Assembly (NCBI RefSeq): GCF_014212135.1
Contig: NZ_JACJVQ010000013.1
Span: 248,001 to 312,000, forward strand
DNA: 64,000 nucleotides
Direction: 5' to 3'
Source of the DNA: Cohnella thailandensis
GTDB lineage: Bacteria; Bacillota; Bacilli; Paenibacillales; Paenibacillaceae
Below the pieces are notes generated by a model. That model had not been told where the DNA came from, made no database searches, and saw only the letters and a list, made by a program, of their open reading frames with translations. The position numbers were made by a program, and so were the translations under genes. Shown one piece after another: positions 26,298 to 34,723 of this stretch; position 1 is the stretch's first letter, and every line of letters begins with the position of its first letter.

Positions 26298-27668
26298 TTA
26301 CTCTTCTTCCGAGATATAAGGAGAATTGATGTCATGCTCTTCCAAGAACTTGATATCGAAGGTCCCCTTGTGGAAAATCGGATGCTCGAGCAGCTTCAGA
26401 TGGAACGGAATCGTCGTCTTGACGCCTTCGATCACGAATTCGCTCAGCGCGCGGCGTCCGCGAGCGATCGCCTCCTCGCGGGTCGGAGCCCACACGATCA
26501 GCTTCGCCACCATGGAATCGTAGTGAGGCGAGATCATGTATTGAGGGTAAGCGCCGCTGTCGACCCGTACTCCGGGTCCGCCGGGAGGAAGATAGAAGCC
26601 TATTCTTCCGGGCGAAGGCATGAAATTGCGGTCCGGATCTTCCGCGTTGATTCGGAATTCGATTGCCGCTCCTTCGAACTTCACCTGTTCCTGCGTAAAG
26701 GACAACGGATTGCCTTCCGCGATGGAGATCATTTCTTTGATCAGGTCGATATTCGTAACCATTTCGGTGACCGGGTGCTCGACTTGAATCCGGGTGTTCA
26801 TCTCCATGAAGTAGAATTGGCCGTCCGGACCGAGCAGGAACTCGATCGTGCCGGCGCCGGAATAGTTCACGGCTTTGGCCGCGCGGACCGCGGCTTGGCC
26901 CATCCGCTCGCGCAGCGCCGGCGTCATGACCGGGCAAGGAGCTTCCTCGACGAGCTTCTGGCGGCGGCGCTGCACGGAGCAGTCGCGTTCGCCAAGATGG
27001 CACACGTTGCCGTGCTTGTCGGCGATGACTTGGATCTCGACGTGCTTCATCCCGGTCAGGTACTTCTCGAGGTAGACGCCGGCGTTGCCGAACGCCTTCT
27101 CCGCTTCCTGCTGGGCCGTCGTGATCTCGCGCACGAGCATCTCTTCGTCGTCGGCCAGCCGGATTCCCCGGCCTCCTCCGCCCGCCGTCGCCTTGATGAT
27201 GACGGGATATCCGATCTCCCTGGCGATTCGCACGGCTTCGTCGATGTCCTCGATCAGCCCGTCCGAGCCGGGAATGACCGGAACGTCGGCTTCCTTCATC
27301 GTCTGCTTCGCGACCGATTTGTCGCCCATGCGGGAGATCGCCTCGGCGGACGGCCCGATGAAGGCGATGTTGCAGCTCTCGCTGATCTCCGCGAAGTCCG
27401 CGTTCTCGGACAGGAAGCCGTAGCCCGGATGGATGGCGTCGCATTCCGTCAAGGTCGCGACGCTCATGATGTTCGTAAGGTTCAGATAGCTGTCTTTGGA
27501 GGCTGTGGGACCGATGCAATAGGCTTCATCGGCCAAGCGTACGTGCAGCGATTCGCGATCGGCTTCGGAATAGACGGCAACCGCCTGAATTCCCAGCTCG
27601 CGGCAGGCGCGAATGATGCGAACCGCGATCTCTCCGCGATTGGCCACCAAGATTTTGTTGATTTTCAA
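26298..27668 (-). CDS. accC: Acetyl-CoA carboxylase, biotin carboxylase subunit
   Basis: 456 residues. ATP-dependent carboxylation of the biotin on AccB, the first half-reaction of malonyl-CoA synthesis. The biotin carboxylase domain begins [25 protein letters not shown]; the ATP-grasp region has [18 protein letters not shown], and the active site includes ECS-type [14 protein letters not shown], the acidic metal site [18 protein letters not shown] and the C-terminal [17 protein letters not shown]. It is 58 bases after accB, forming the accBC operon as in B. subtilis. Confidence 0.97.
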   Translation of the reverse strand: MKINKILVANRGEIAVRIIRACRELGIQAVAVYSEADRESLHVRLADEAYCIGPTASKDSYLNLTNIMSVATLTECDAIHPGYGFLSENADFAEISESCNIAFIGPSAEAISRMGDKSVAKQTMKEADVPVIPGSDGLIEDIDEAVRIAREIGYPVIIKATAGGGGRGIRLADDEEMLVREITTAQQEAEKAFGNAGVYLEKYLTGMKHVEIQVIADKHGNVCHLGERDCSVQRRRQKLVEEAPCPVMTPALRERMGQAAVRAAKAVNYSGAGTIEFLLGPDGQFYFMEMNTRIQVEHPVTEMVTNIDLIKEMISIAEGNPLSFTQEQVKFEGAAIEFRINAEDPDRNFMPSPGRIGFYLPPGGPGVRVDSGAYPQYMISPHYDSMVAKLIVWAPTREEAIARGRRALSEFVIEGVKTTIPFHLKLLEHPIFHKGTFDIKFLEEHDINSPYISEEE

Positions 27669-27726
27669 GAGCTGAAATCCTCCTTTGTTGGAACCGGCGC
27701 ATGCAATGGCCCAGTGCGTTTGGCTA

Positions 27727-28215
27727 TTATTCCGGTTTAACGAGGAACAACGGCTGGCCGTATTCGACGAGCTGGCCGTTCTCGGCCAGGATCTCGACGA
27801 TCTCGCCCTTGACTTCCGCTTCGAGCGGATTCATCAGCTTCATGGCTTCCAGAATGCACACGACGGTCTTCTCGGTGACGCGGTCTCCCGTGTTGATGAA
27901 TGGAGGCGCGTCCGGAGAAGGAGCGCGGTAGAACGTACCGACCATCGGGGAGACGATCGAATGCAGGCCTGCGCGGCTGTTCGCTTCGCTCTTCGATTCC
28001 GCTTCGGGCGCCGGAGAGGCCGGGGCGGCGGCGATCGCTTGAGGAGGCGCTTGCACGTATGTATGCGCGACAGGCGCGGATTGCACGTTCACGACTTCCG
28101 TCTTGCCCGGCTTGCGAATCGCAAGGCGCGCGCCTTCGTTCTCGATCTCTAGCTCATGTACGGAAGTTTGATCCACTAATTTAATCAATTCTTTAATCTC
28201 GCTTAACTTAAACAT
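27727..28215 (-). CDS. accB: Acetyl-CoA carboxylase biotin carboxyl carrier protein
   Basis: 162 residues from ATG 28215 ([22 protein letters not shown]), with AAGGAGT upstream. An N-terminal helix and strand module is followed by an Ala/Pro-rich linker (about residues 45-80) and a C-terminal biotinyl domain with the thumb and the biotinylated Lys in [15 protein letters not shown]. It carries CO2 between AccC and the carboxyltransferase. First gene of accBC, with its own extended -10 promoter abutting the spoIIIA terminator. Confidence 0.96.
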   Translation of the reverse strand: MFKLSEIKELIKLVDQTSVHELEIENEGARLAIRKPGKTEVVNVQSAPVAHTYVQAPPQAIAAAPASPAPEAESKSEANSRAGLHSIVSPMVGTFYRAPSPDAPPFINTGDRVTEKTVVCILEAMKLMNPLEAEVKGEIVEILAENGQLVEYGQPLFLVKPE

Positions 28216-28268
28216 ATGTTCGGACACTCCTTGGTTTCGGGGGTTCCCCGTCTTCGGCATCTACTATC

Positions 28269-28284
28269 GTTCCGATAACGGAAC
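28269..28284. repeat. Inverted repeat at the accB transcription start
   Basis: GTTCCG and CGGAAC with a 4-base loop lie directly after the accB -10 element, around the expected +1. It may be an operator or a 5' hairpin stabilising the accB transcript. Confidence 0.4.
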
Positions 28285-28285
28285 T

Positions 28286-28313
28286 ATTATATCATAATCG
28301 AAAGAAATGGAAA
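28286..28313 (-). promoter_or_regulatory. Promoter of accBC
   Basis: Extended -10 TGATATAAT (TATAAT at 28286-28291) and a weak -35 TTTCCA (28308-28313), 16 bases apart on the minus strand. The -35 begins directly at the base of the spoIIIA terminator stem. Confidence 0.65.
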
Positions 28314-28336
28314 GAGCCCGGCCGGAGGCCGAGCTC
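28314..28336 (-). terminator. Terminator of the spoIIIA operon
   Basis: On the minus strand GAGCTCGGCC and GGCCGGGCTC pair with one mismatch and a 3-base loop, followed by a T/C-rich run. It lies 15 bases after the spoIIIAH stop. Confidence 0.65.
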
Positions 28337-28351
28337 GCCCTTGGCTCGCTC

Positions 28352-29095
28352 TTACGGATTCGGAATGTACTGAACCGTCAGCTGGTTCGGCGTGACCTCA
28401 AGCTCCTTCGCCGCCAGATCGAGGATCGCGACCGCTTGGGCCTTATCCAACTTGTCGGCCTGGACGACCACCTTGAAGTTGCTGTTTTCTTCTTCCACGA
28501 CCGCATTCTCGTAGTCGGTGGTCAGCTTCTCCTCCAGGCTAGTAATCTTCTGTTCGACGGCATCCAGCCGGCTGAGATCCTCGACCGCCGCGGACGTCTC
28601 TTCCGCGCTGTAGTTCTTGTTGTCCGCGATGATCGCGTTAAGCCGCTCTTCTTCCTTGTCGTAGAACTCCATCCGGCGAAGCTGCGCGTCGTCGAAGTAT
28701 TCGCGTCCCGTCAGAGAGGTCATGCCCTGAATGACTTCCTCGTCCGACTTCGTTCCGGATTCCGCCGGGTCGGCCGTCGCGGATTCGTCTTCGTTGTCCG
28801 CGCCCGCGACCGCATCCTCTTCCTTCGTCGCCGCTCCGTCCGTCGTCGGTTCGTCCGTCGCCGTTCCGTCCGTCGCCGTTCCGTCCGTCGTCGTTCCTTC
28901 CTTGCCGGGAGCCGTCTCGATCTGCGTGATGGTCACGCCCGACGATTCCCCCGCCGCCTGTTCCTCCGTCTGCGCCTCCTGATGGACCGGCTGTCCCGCC
29001 GGGTGCACGTCTTCGGTGAACAAGTAGTAGGCGGACAGAATGACCATCAAGCTCAGCATCGATACCAGCCAGATCGTTTGTCTTCTGTTATTCAT
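28352..29095 (-). CDS. spoIIIAH: Stage III sporulation protein AH
   Basis: 247 residues. Mother-cell protein that crosses the intermembrane space and binds forespore SpoIIQ, making the ring of the feeding-tube channel. One N-terminal transmembrane helix (IWLVSMLSLMVILSAYYLF) is followed by a low-complexity acidic Thr/Asp/Ala linker and the conserved YscJ/FliF-like ring-building domain starting near SLTGREYFDDAQLRRMEFYDKEEERLN and ending TPNQLTVQYIPNP. The linker contains a four-unit 15-bp tandem repeat, and the protein is longer than B. subtilis SpoIIIAH (218). Last gene of spoIIIAA-AH. Confidence 0.96.
   Translation of the reverse strand: MNNRRQTIWLVSMLSLMVILSAYYLFTEDVHPAGQPVHQEAQTEEQAAGESSGVTITQIETAPGKEGTTTDGTATDGTATDEPTTDGAATKEEDAVAGADNEDESATADPAESGTKSDEEVIQGMTSLTGREYFDDAQLRRMEFYDKEEERLNAIIADNKNYSAEETSAAVEDLSRLDAVEQKITSLEEKLTTDYENAVVEEENSNFKVVVQADKLDKAQAVAILDLAAKELEVTPNQLTVQYIPNP
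28831..28890 (-). repeat. Four 15-bp tandem repeats inside spoIIIAH
   Basis: Four consecutive 15-base units, of which the two at 28861-28875 and 28876-28890 are identical and the other two differ at two to three bases, keep the frame and encode five-residue units DGTAT, DGTAT, DEPTT, DGAAT in the linker of SpoIIIAH. Confidence 0.85.
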
Positions 29096-29130
29096 AGTTC
29101 TTAGCCTCCCATTTCGTTATCGATCGTTGT

Positions 29131-29781
29131 TTATTGCTTGCGGGGGACGACCGAAATCCGGTGCAGCGGAACGTCCAGTCCCCGGGCTACCGCTTCGGCG
29201 ACGATGCGATGGACGGTCGCGTTCTCCGCCCCTTTGGCGACGATCAGGACTCCCCTGATCTTCGGCTTGAGAATCTTGACCACGATCGGCGTTTCGCCGC
29301 CCGACACTTCGTACAGGACGACCTGTCCTTGGCGATCGACCTCCGTGATATGCCTCTTGGCGCCGTTCCGGTCCTCTTCGTTCGTGATGCGCGACTGATA
29401 ATTCTCGTTCTGCTCCACGACTTTCTCCTCGGTCGAATCGACCGTGATCAAGACGTCGACCGTGCCCACGCCGACGACGTTCTCGAGCATGCTCTTGATT
29501 CGGCCCTCGAGCGTTTGTTCGATATCGAGAAAAGGGTCCTTATCGCTCTGGTCGCCGCCGATAAACGCTTCCTGCTGCGGAACCTCCTCCGCGTCGCCCG
29601 GCGGCGAGAGCCCGGGGTCCCGGGACGGATCGAGCGTCTTGACGTTCAAGTACGAGGCGGCGAGCAGCAAGGCTGCGCCGACGAGGCCGATGAGCACCAG
29701 CCAGCGGAACGCCTTGATCCGCTTCGGGCCGCCCGGCCCCCCTCCGATGAACGTCTCGAGCTGCTGCAGCCACTTGGCCAT
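29131..29781 (-). CDS. spoIIIAG: Stage III sporulation protein AG
   Basis: 216 residues. One transmembrane helix (FRWLVLIGLVGAALLLAASYL) and an extracytoplasmic domain that forms a large ring in the SpoIIIA-SpoIIQ channel. The ring-building core includes EGRIKSMLENVVGVGTVDVLITVDSTEEKVVEQN and the C-terminal RGVLIVAKGAENATVHRIVAEAVARGLDVPLHRISV. It lies between spoIIIAF and spoIIIAH with gaps of 18 and 35 bases. Confidence 0.96.
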   Translation of the reverse strand: MAKWLQQLETFIGGGPGGPKRIKAFRWLVLIGLVGAALLLAASYLNVKTLDPSRDPGLSPPGDAEEVPQQEAFIGGDQSDKDPFLDIEQTLEGRIKSMLENVVGVGTVDVLITVDSTEEKVVEQNENYQSRITNEEDRNGAKRHITEVDRQGQVVLYEVSGGETPIVVKILKPKIRGVLIVAKGAENATVHRIVAEAVARGLDVPLHRISVVPRKQ

Positions 29782-29799
29782 CCGCTTCGCCTCCTCGCG

Positions 29800-30516
29800 T
29801 CAGGATTTCGTTTGCTCCGTTCCGCCGTTCTCGAGCTCGACGTCGATCTGTTCCGTTCCCATTCCGTATCTTGCCGATACAAGAGAAGCGATTCGCCGCT
29901 TCAATTGCTTCTCTTCTTCCGTCTCTTCCTCCGACATGGCGGGCAGCTCCTTCTCTTGCGAATCGTCTTCCTTGCCTATGGAATCGAGGTCGATGACGAC
30001 CGGCTCCACTTCTCGAATCGGGGCCGTTTCTTCGCGATCAGACTCCGAATCCGATTTGTCGCCGGCCGCGTCCCGGAGCACGATGCTGACCGCCTGCACC
30101 CTCGCGACTCCTTCCGCGTCCGTCTCCGTTTGCACCTGAACGTCCCGCACGCCGGCTCCCGCTTCCTTCTCCACCGTCTCCTTGATCTGGGCAGCCAGCC
30201 CGGCCGACGCCAGGCTAGCCGCCTGCTCTTCCCTCGACATCCGCAGCTTCGACGCGTCCTCCTCGATCTGGGCCAACTGCTCGGCGGCGTTCTCCGGGCG
30301 CTGCCTGACCGCTTCGAGATCGGCGGCCAGCTTCGTTCCGAAGTCCGACTTGATCCACGACAGCATGGGGCCGACCAAGGCGAGAAGGATGAAGAGCCCC
30401 GCGATCAGGCGAATGTACCTCTGCATCGTTTGATTCGGCAGCAGCAGGTCGACCAGGGAAGCCAGCAAAATGACGGCGATTATCTGCTTGAGCCATTCGG
30501 TTAAAGCCGCCATCAT
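29800..30516 (-). CDS. spoIIIAF: Stage III sporulation protein AF
   Basis: 238 residues. Two N-terminal membrane helices (IIAVILLASLVDLLLPNQTMQRYIRLIAGLFILLALVGPML) match the family signature, and a long acidic extracytoplasmic domain follows with a predicted coiled coil near residues 75-115 and a ring-building-like stretch ending in ASLVSARYGMGTEQIDVELENGG. It is part of the mother-cell complex of the SpoIIIA channel. Start MMAALTEWLK at 30516 or one codon later. Confidence 0.93.
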   Translation of the reverse strand: MMAALTEWLKQIIAVILLASLVDLLLPNQTMQRYIRLIAGLFILLALVGPMLSWIKSDFGTKLAADLEAVRQRPENAAEQLAQIEEDASKLRMSREEQAASLASAGLAAQIKETVEKEAGAGVRDVQVQTETDAEGVARVQAVSIVLRDAAGDKSDSESDREETAPIREVEPVVIDLDSIGKEDDSQEKELPAMSEEETEEEKQLKRRIASLVSARYGMGTEQIDVELENGGTEQTKS

Positions 30517-30537
30517 GGCGGACGCCTCCTTCCTACG

Positions 30538-31809
30538 CTATCGGATCATGATGGAGGCGCTGCCCGCGGTCAGGATGATGGTCACCGCCAGGAAGAACAT
30601 CAAGCCCACCGCGGCCAAAGCCGCGAAGACGAACACGAGCGTTTTGCCGATGACTTGCAGGCTGTGCACGATCGGCGTGTCGCCGAGGGGCTGGAGCACG
30701 GCCGCCGACAGGTTGTAGATGAGCGACAGCGTCAGGATTTTGATGGCCGGGAAGGCGCATAGGAAAAGCAGGATGACGACCCCGGCCAATCCGACGGCGT
30801 TCTTGACGAGAAGGCTCGCCGAGAGCACGGTGTCCGCGGCGTCCGAGAACATTTTCCCGACGACGGGCACGAAGTTGGAGGTGACGAATTTGGTCGTTTT
30901 GAGCGCGATTCCGTCCGCCACCGCCCCCGTCGCCCCTTGGATGGACAGCACGCCCAGGAACATGGTCAGCAGCACTCCGAGCAGACCGACGCCGACGGTT
31001 CGAAGCAAATTCGCGAGTTGCGTCACCTTGTAGCGATCGCTGATCGTGCTGACGAGATGAAGCACGGCCGAGAAGAAAAGCAGCGGGAACACGAACAGAT
31101 GGATCAGCGTTCCGATCATATGAATCATGAACACGATGAGCGGATGAAGCACCGCGACCGTCGCGAAGCTTCCCGAGCTCGCCAGCAGCGTGAGCAGGAG
31201 CGGCACTGTAGCCAGCATGAACTGAACCATGGTGGAGATGGCGTCCGCCGCGTACTTCGTCGCGCTGTGAAAGCTGTTCACGGCGATGATAAGCAGAACC
31301 AGGTAGGCGATCGCATAGGCGACGCGGCTTACCGTGTTGCGTTCGAAGGCGTTCTGCATCGTCTCGAGGATCATGGTGAACACGGCGAGCATCACGATGG
31401 TCACGATCAGCTTTCCGCTGTAGAGCAGCTCATGCAGGAAAAACTTCGCGAGACCGAGCAGGACCGTCTCCACGCTGAACCCTTCGCCTTCCGGGAACAT
31501 CAGCTGCTTCAGCTCCGGCACCTTGCCGTCCGGAAAATAACCGCCGTAATCGTCCTTCAATTGCTTCCAATATTGCTCGATCTTGCTGAAATCCACGTCT
31601 GCCGCCTGCTGCTCGGCCAATTCTCCCGCGAGATCTCCGCCGTTCTGCGCCGGCTCCGTCCCGATTGCCGTCTCCGAATGAGAAGGCGTCTCCGACACCG
31701 CATGGGCGAAAGGCAACGGGAACCAGGAGAGCAGGAACGCGGACAGGAGAAGCACGAGGGACAGGAAGCCCGGCCGCCGGGTCGCGATTAGGATGGGTGG
31801 TGGTGGCAC
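30538..31809 (-). CDS. spoIIIAE: Stage III sporulation protein AE
   Basis: 423 residues. Polytopic protein thought to form the inner-membrane channel of the SpoIIIA complex. It begins at GTG 31809 with AAGGGAG nine bases upstream and a signal-like segment (PGFLSLVLLLSAFLLSWFPLPFAHA). A soluble part with QYWKQLKDDYGGYFPD follows, and then about seven transmembrane segments including TLIHLFVFPLLFFSAVLHLVS and the conserved ISDRYKVTQLANLLRTVGVGLLG and TSNFVPVVGKMFSDAADTVLSA. The frame is open far upstream, into spoIIIAD, but that part is a shadow of spoIIIAD. Confidence 0.95.
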   Translation of the reverse strand: MPPPPILIATRRPGFLSLVLLLSAFLLSWFPLPFAHAVSETPSHSETAIGTEPAQNGGDLAGELAEQQAADVDFSKIEQYWKQLKDDYGGYFPDGKVPELKQLMFPEGEGFSVETVLLGLAKFFLHELLYSGKLIVTIVMLAVFTMILETMQNAFERNTVSRVAYAIAYLVLLIIAVNSFHSATKYAADAISTMVQFMLATVPLLLTLLASSGSFATVAVLHPLIVFMIHMIGTLIHLFVFPLLFFSAVLHLVSTISDRYKVTQLANLLRTVGVGLLGVLLTMFLGVLSIQGATGAVADGIALKTTKFVTSNFVPVVGKMFSDAADTVLSASLLVKNAVGLAGVVILLFLCAFPAIKILTLSLIYNLSAAVLQPLGDTPIVHSLQVIGKTLVFVFAALAAVGLMFFLAVTIILTAGSASIMIR

Positions 31810-31871
31810 GAGACTTCTCTCCCTTCCGGACCAACCGCGGCGCCATCGGCGCCCTTGTACGCCTATACAGC

Positions 31872-32270
31872 CTATGCGGGCAGCAGGTTGAGCACCGTTT
31901 CGATGATGACGCTGATAATCGGAACCGCCATCACGAGGATCAGCATTTTGCCGGCGAATTCCACCTTGGAAGCGACGCTCTCCATCCCCGCGTCCCGAAT
32001 GATCTGGGCGCCGAACTCGGCGATGTAGGCGATTCCGATGATTTTGAGCATCGTCTTCAGGTAAACCGACGGAATGCCGGACCGGTCGGCGAGCTGCTCC
32101 AGCACGGTGACGACGCTGCTGATCTTGCCGATCATCGCCAGGAAGATTCCGATGCCGACGAAGGCGGACAGCAGGAAGGCGAACATCGGCTTCTGCTCCC
32201 GGATGACGAGGATGAGAATGGTGGCGAGCAGCGCGACGCCGACGATCTGCAGAATCTCCAAGGCTTTCAC
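31872..32270 (-). CDS. spoIIIAD: Stage III sporulation protein AD
   Basis: 132 residues with about four transmembrane helices. It resembles an enlarged SpoIIIAC (the N-terminal ILQIVGVALLATILILVIREQKPMFAFLLSAFVGIGIFL) and is related to secretion-system FliQ-type subunits in the membrane part of the channel. KTMLKIIGIAYIAEFGAQIIRDAG is the most conserved stretch. It follows spoIIIAC by 14 bases; 62 bases separate it from spoIIIAE. Confidence 0.95.
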   Translation of the reverse strand: MKALEILQIVGVALLATILILVIREQKPMFAFLLSAFVGIGIFLAMIGKISSVVTVLEQLADRSGIPSVYLKTMLKIIGIAYIAEFGAQIIRDAGMESVASKVEFAGKMLILVMAVPIISVIIETVLNLLPA

Positions 32271-32284
32271 CCGCCTGTCCGTCG

Positions 32285-32488
32285 CTACTGAAACAGGAAA
32301 ATCGACTTGATCTCCTGGAACAATTCATTGAGCAAGCGCACGACCATGAACAGCACCACGACGAAGCCGATGACGGTTACCCAATGCGCCATGTCCTCCT
32401 TGCCCATCTGCTTGAGAACGGTATGAATCATGGCGATAATGATGCCGATTCCGGCAATTTGAAAGATCGTGCTGACATCGATGTTCAT
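32285..32488 (-). CDS. spoIIIAC: Stage III sporulation protein AC
   Basis: 67 residues, two transmembrane helices, starting MNIDVSTIFQIAGIGIIIAMIHTVLKQMGKED and ending FQEIKSIFLFQ. The length and both conserved segments are those of the family. It is a small membrane subunit of the SpoIIIA complex, 16 bases after spoIIIAB. Confidence 0.96.
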   Translation of the reverse strand: MNIDVSTIFQIAGIGIIIAMIHTVLKQMGKEDMAHWVTVIGFVVVLFMVVRLLNELFQEIKSIFLFQ

Positions 32489-32504
32489 CGAATCGGCCCC
32501 CTAC

Positions 32505-33023
32505 TTACATCATCAGGATGACGACCAGGGCCGCTCCCAGAACACCCAGGCTTCGGCTCAGCCTCTCGTACTTCATCTGATCTTCCCGCGCGGACGTCTC
32601 CTCGGCTTGCAATTGAAGAACGGCCAGGCGGACATGCTTGAGCTGATCGTCTCTTCCGCTGCCGCCCAGGGAGGAGCCGAGCCGAAGCATGGCTTCCTTC
32701 TCTCCCGCCTTCATGGCGGTCGTCGGCCACCCCTCGCTTAAGATTCGCTCCCAGGCGTTCTTCACCGTCTCCCCCGAGGAGGAGCGAAGCTCGTCTGCGA
32801 TGCGCCGGAACAGAACTGCTAACGTCTCGGGAAGAACGCCCGCCATTCGCGCGAGAGCTTCCGGCAGCGGAGTCTGTCCGTAACCGATCTCCGTCTCCAA
32901 TCGCTGCAGCGCGTGCAGCAGGTGGCGAATCTGCTTCGGCCGCTCCGCAAACCTGGCCGCCTGAAGGAAGCCGAGCATCGTTCCGGCGAACAGCACCAGC
33001 GCCGCGCCGACCAGCTTGATCAC
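32505..33023 (-). CDS. spoIIIAB: Stage III sporulation protein AB
   Basis: 172 residues from GTG 33023, which overlaps the spoIIIAA stop by 4 bases and has GGGAGGGG upstream. The frame is open to 34160 but that part only shadows spoIIIAA. An N-terminal hydrophobic segment (IKLVGAALVLFAGTMLGFLQA) and a C-terminal one (LGVLGAALVVILMM) flank a helical soluble domain with RPKQIRHLLHALQRLETEIGYGQTPLPEAL. SpoIIIAB resembles GspF-type platform proteins and is a partner of the ATPase SpoIIIAA. Confidence 0.95.
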   Translation of the reverse strand: MIKLVGAALVLFAGTMLGFLQAARFAERPKQIRHLLHALQRLETEIGYGQTPLPEALARMAGVLPETLAVLFRRIADELRSSSGETVKNAWERILSEGWPTTAMKAGEKEAMLRLGSSLGGSGRDDQLKHVRLAVLQLQAEETSAREDQMKYERLSRSLGVLGAALVVILMM

Positions 33024-34171
33024 GGCGCTTCCCCTCCCTCGCGGGATGCCGGGGAGCGAATGAGCGGGAGCGCCCTTGCCTTGATCGCGAGTCCCGGCGT
33101 CCCTTCGGGCCTGTCGGCGCCCGGATCGCGATCCCCTGGAGTCGAACGAAGCTCCGACCGGGGCGCGTCCCTGGGCACGCCGTTCCAGCTTCCCCTGCGG
33201 CGGCGAAGCCCTTCCTCCTCCGCCTCGCGCGACCCGATCACCCGATGCCGGACTTCGCTTCCGGAGCGCGAGAGAAGAACGTACGCTCCGAACATTCCTT
33301 CTCTGGCCAGGGAAGACAGGACCGGCCGCTCGAACACGTCCGCAAGATCGGAAGCGTGGGCCGTCGCCAGCACCCGCACCCCGGCGTGAAGCGCCTCGCG
33401 CAGCGCCTCCGCATCCTCCGGACGGCCGATCTCGTCCACCGCGACAACCTCCGGAGACATCGACCGAACGAGCATCATCATTCCCTCCGCCTTCGGGCAA
33501 GCGTCGAGAACGTCGGTTCGCGGACCTAGATCGAACGTAGGGACGCCGCGCTCGCACGCGGCGATCTCCGATCTCTCGTCGACGATGCCGACCTTCCTCC
33601 CTCTCCAGCCTCGCGCCGAGGGGTGATTCCATTCTCCGGCGCTGATCGCGCGAGCCAAATCTCTGAGAAGCGTCGTCTTGCCTTGCTGGGGCGGAGAGAC
33701 CAGAAGCGTATGGCGGATCGTTCGGGCGATCGGATCGAGCAGCTCGGGAAGAACGGAAGCGGCGCTGCCGATTCTCGCCCTGGCGATCCGCACGTTGAAG
33801 GCCGCCACGTCCCTTAGATGCCGGACATGGCCCCCGTCCAGCACGGTTCGGCCGGCCAGTCCGACTCGATGCCCGCCCGCGACGGTGACGTACCCCCGTC
33901 TCAGCTCCTCTTCTACCGCATATAAAGAATGGTCGGTCAGCTTTTCCAGGAAAGCCCGGCAATCCTCGCGATTCGGCCGAAAGCCCGCCTCGTGCTCGTC
34001 CGTCAGCGAGCCGTCCGGCGTCAAGAAGGCGAACCGGCCTCCGTAAGAGATCTCGAGCGGTCTCGCTTCGCGGATTCGCACTTCCTCGAGCGATTCGATC
34101 ACGCTGACGGGCAGCTTGTTCAACGGCGTTCGCAAGGACGGCGGAAAAATCGCAAGCCACGCGGGAAGCAT
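33020..34171 (-). CDS. spoIIIAA: Stage III sporulation protein AA (ATPase)
   Basis: 383 residues from ATG 34171 (MLPAWLAIFPPSLR). Secretion-type ATPase on the mother-cell side that drives the SpoIIIA channel. Seen: SYGGRFAFLTPDG, EEELRRGYVTVAGGHRVGLAGR, Walker A SPPQQGKTTLLRDLAR near residue 160, KVGIVDERSEIAA, and Walker B SPEVVAVDEIGRPEDAEAL, followed by ATAHASDLADVFERP. After the conserved core (which ends around residue 315) a tail of about 65 residues is rich in Arg, Pro, Ser and Gly; B. subtilis SpoIIIAA is 307 residues and lacks it. First gene of the operon, behind a sigma-E-like promoter. Confidence 0.96.
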   Translation of the reverse strand: MLPAWLAIFPPSLRTPLNKLPVSVIESLEEVRIREARPLEISYGGRFAFLTPDGSLTDEHEAGFRPNREDCRAFLEKLTDHSLYAVEEELRRGYVTVAGGHRVGLAGRTVLDGGHVRHLRDVAAFNVRIARARIGSAASVLPELLDPIARTIRHTLLVSPPQQGKTTLLRDLARAISAGEWNHPSARGWRGRKVGIVDERSEIAACERGVPTFDLGPRTDVLDACPKAEGMMMLVRSMSPEVVAVDEIGRPEDAEALREALHAGVRVLATAHASDLADVFERPVLSSLAREGMFGAYVLLSRSGSEVRHRVIGSREAEEEGLRRRRGSWNGVPRDAPRSELRSTPGDRDPGADRPEGTPGLAIKARALPLIRSPASREGGEAP

Positions 34172-34214
34172 ATGGAGACCCCCTTTCCCGTGTTTCAAGT
34201 CTATTACTGATTCA

Positions 34215-34243
34215 TGTGTATGCTTGGACGAACCTTTTATTCC
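34215..34243 (-). promoter_or_regulatory. Sigma-E-like promoter of the spoIIIA operon
   Basis: On the minus strand GGAATAAA (34236-34243), a 13-base spacer and CATACACA (34215-34222) resemble the sigma-E elements; the -10 differs from CATACAMT only in the last base. It is 44 bases upstream of the spoIIIAA start. The B. subtilis operon is sigma-E dependent. Confidence 0.6.
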
Positions 34244-34269
34244 TGCTTGGCCTATCGTGAACGGGCTTG

Positions 34270-34533
34270 TCACTTCTTCAGGATGCCGACGAGCAGGCAG
34301 CCGACCCCTACGGTCACCCACACGAAACGCATCGGAGAAAGCTTGTCCGCCAGCCCGACAAGCCCGATCGTCGTCGTGGTAAGCAGGACAAGCGGCCCAA
34401 CCATCGCCAGCATGGAATTGACCGCAAGCGCCTTCTGCACGTCGTTCAGCTTCAGCATCACGATCGCGGCCGTAAGCTCGATGCTCCCCGAGAAAATCCG
34501 GAGTATCGCCATGCTAAACACAGTCTTGTCCAC
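34270..34533 (-). CDS. yqhV: YqhV/DUF2619 family small membrane protein
   Basis: 87 residues, three hydrophobic segments (VFSMAILRIFSGSIELTAAIVMLKL, ALAVNSMLAMVGPLVLLTTTTIGLVGL, FVWVTVGVGCLLVGIL). Its place directly upstream of spoIIIAA is that of B. subtilis yqhV, and in that species it lies between efp and spoIIIAA. Function unknown; the sporulation setting suggests a mother-cell membrane role, which is inference. GAAGGAGGG precedes the start. Confidence 0.85.
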   Translation of the reverse strand: MDKTVFSMAILRIFSGSIELTAAIVMLKLNDVQKALAVNSMLAMVGPLVLLTTTTIGLVGLADKLSPMRFVWVTVGVGCLLVGILKK

Positions 34534-34723
34534 TCGGTATCCCTCCTTCTATCAATTGGTGCCATATCCTACTCTATGCGGCTGTCTCGGACAACTTGCT
34601 AGGTTTGCCATTTTAATATTCGGTTTCCGTCTCCCCGCGCTCGGGCACCCGCCCACATCCCGCTGCATATATTGATCAGGCATGAACGAATCCCACTCAA
34701 CCTTTACATGAGGAGAGCTGTCT

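Noticed and set aside
26262..27740. 492-codon open frame on the plus strand across accC
   Set aside because: Antisense shadow of a well conserved accC gene; no motifs.
31810..32328. N-terminal extension of the spoIIIAE frame
   Set aside because: This part is out-of-frame spoIIIAD sequence; the GTG at 31809 with AAGGGAG and a signal-like helix is the supported start.
33024..34160. N-terminal extension of the spoIIIAB frame
   Set aside because: It is a shadow of spoIIIAA in another frame; the GTG at 33023 starts a protein of the usual length.
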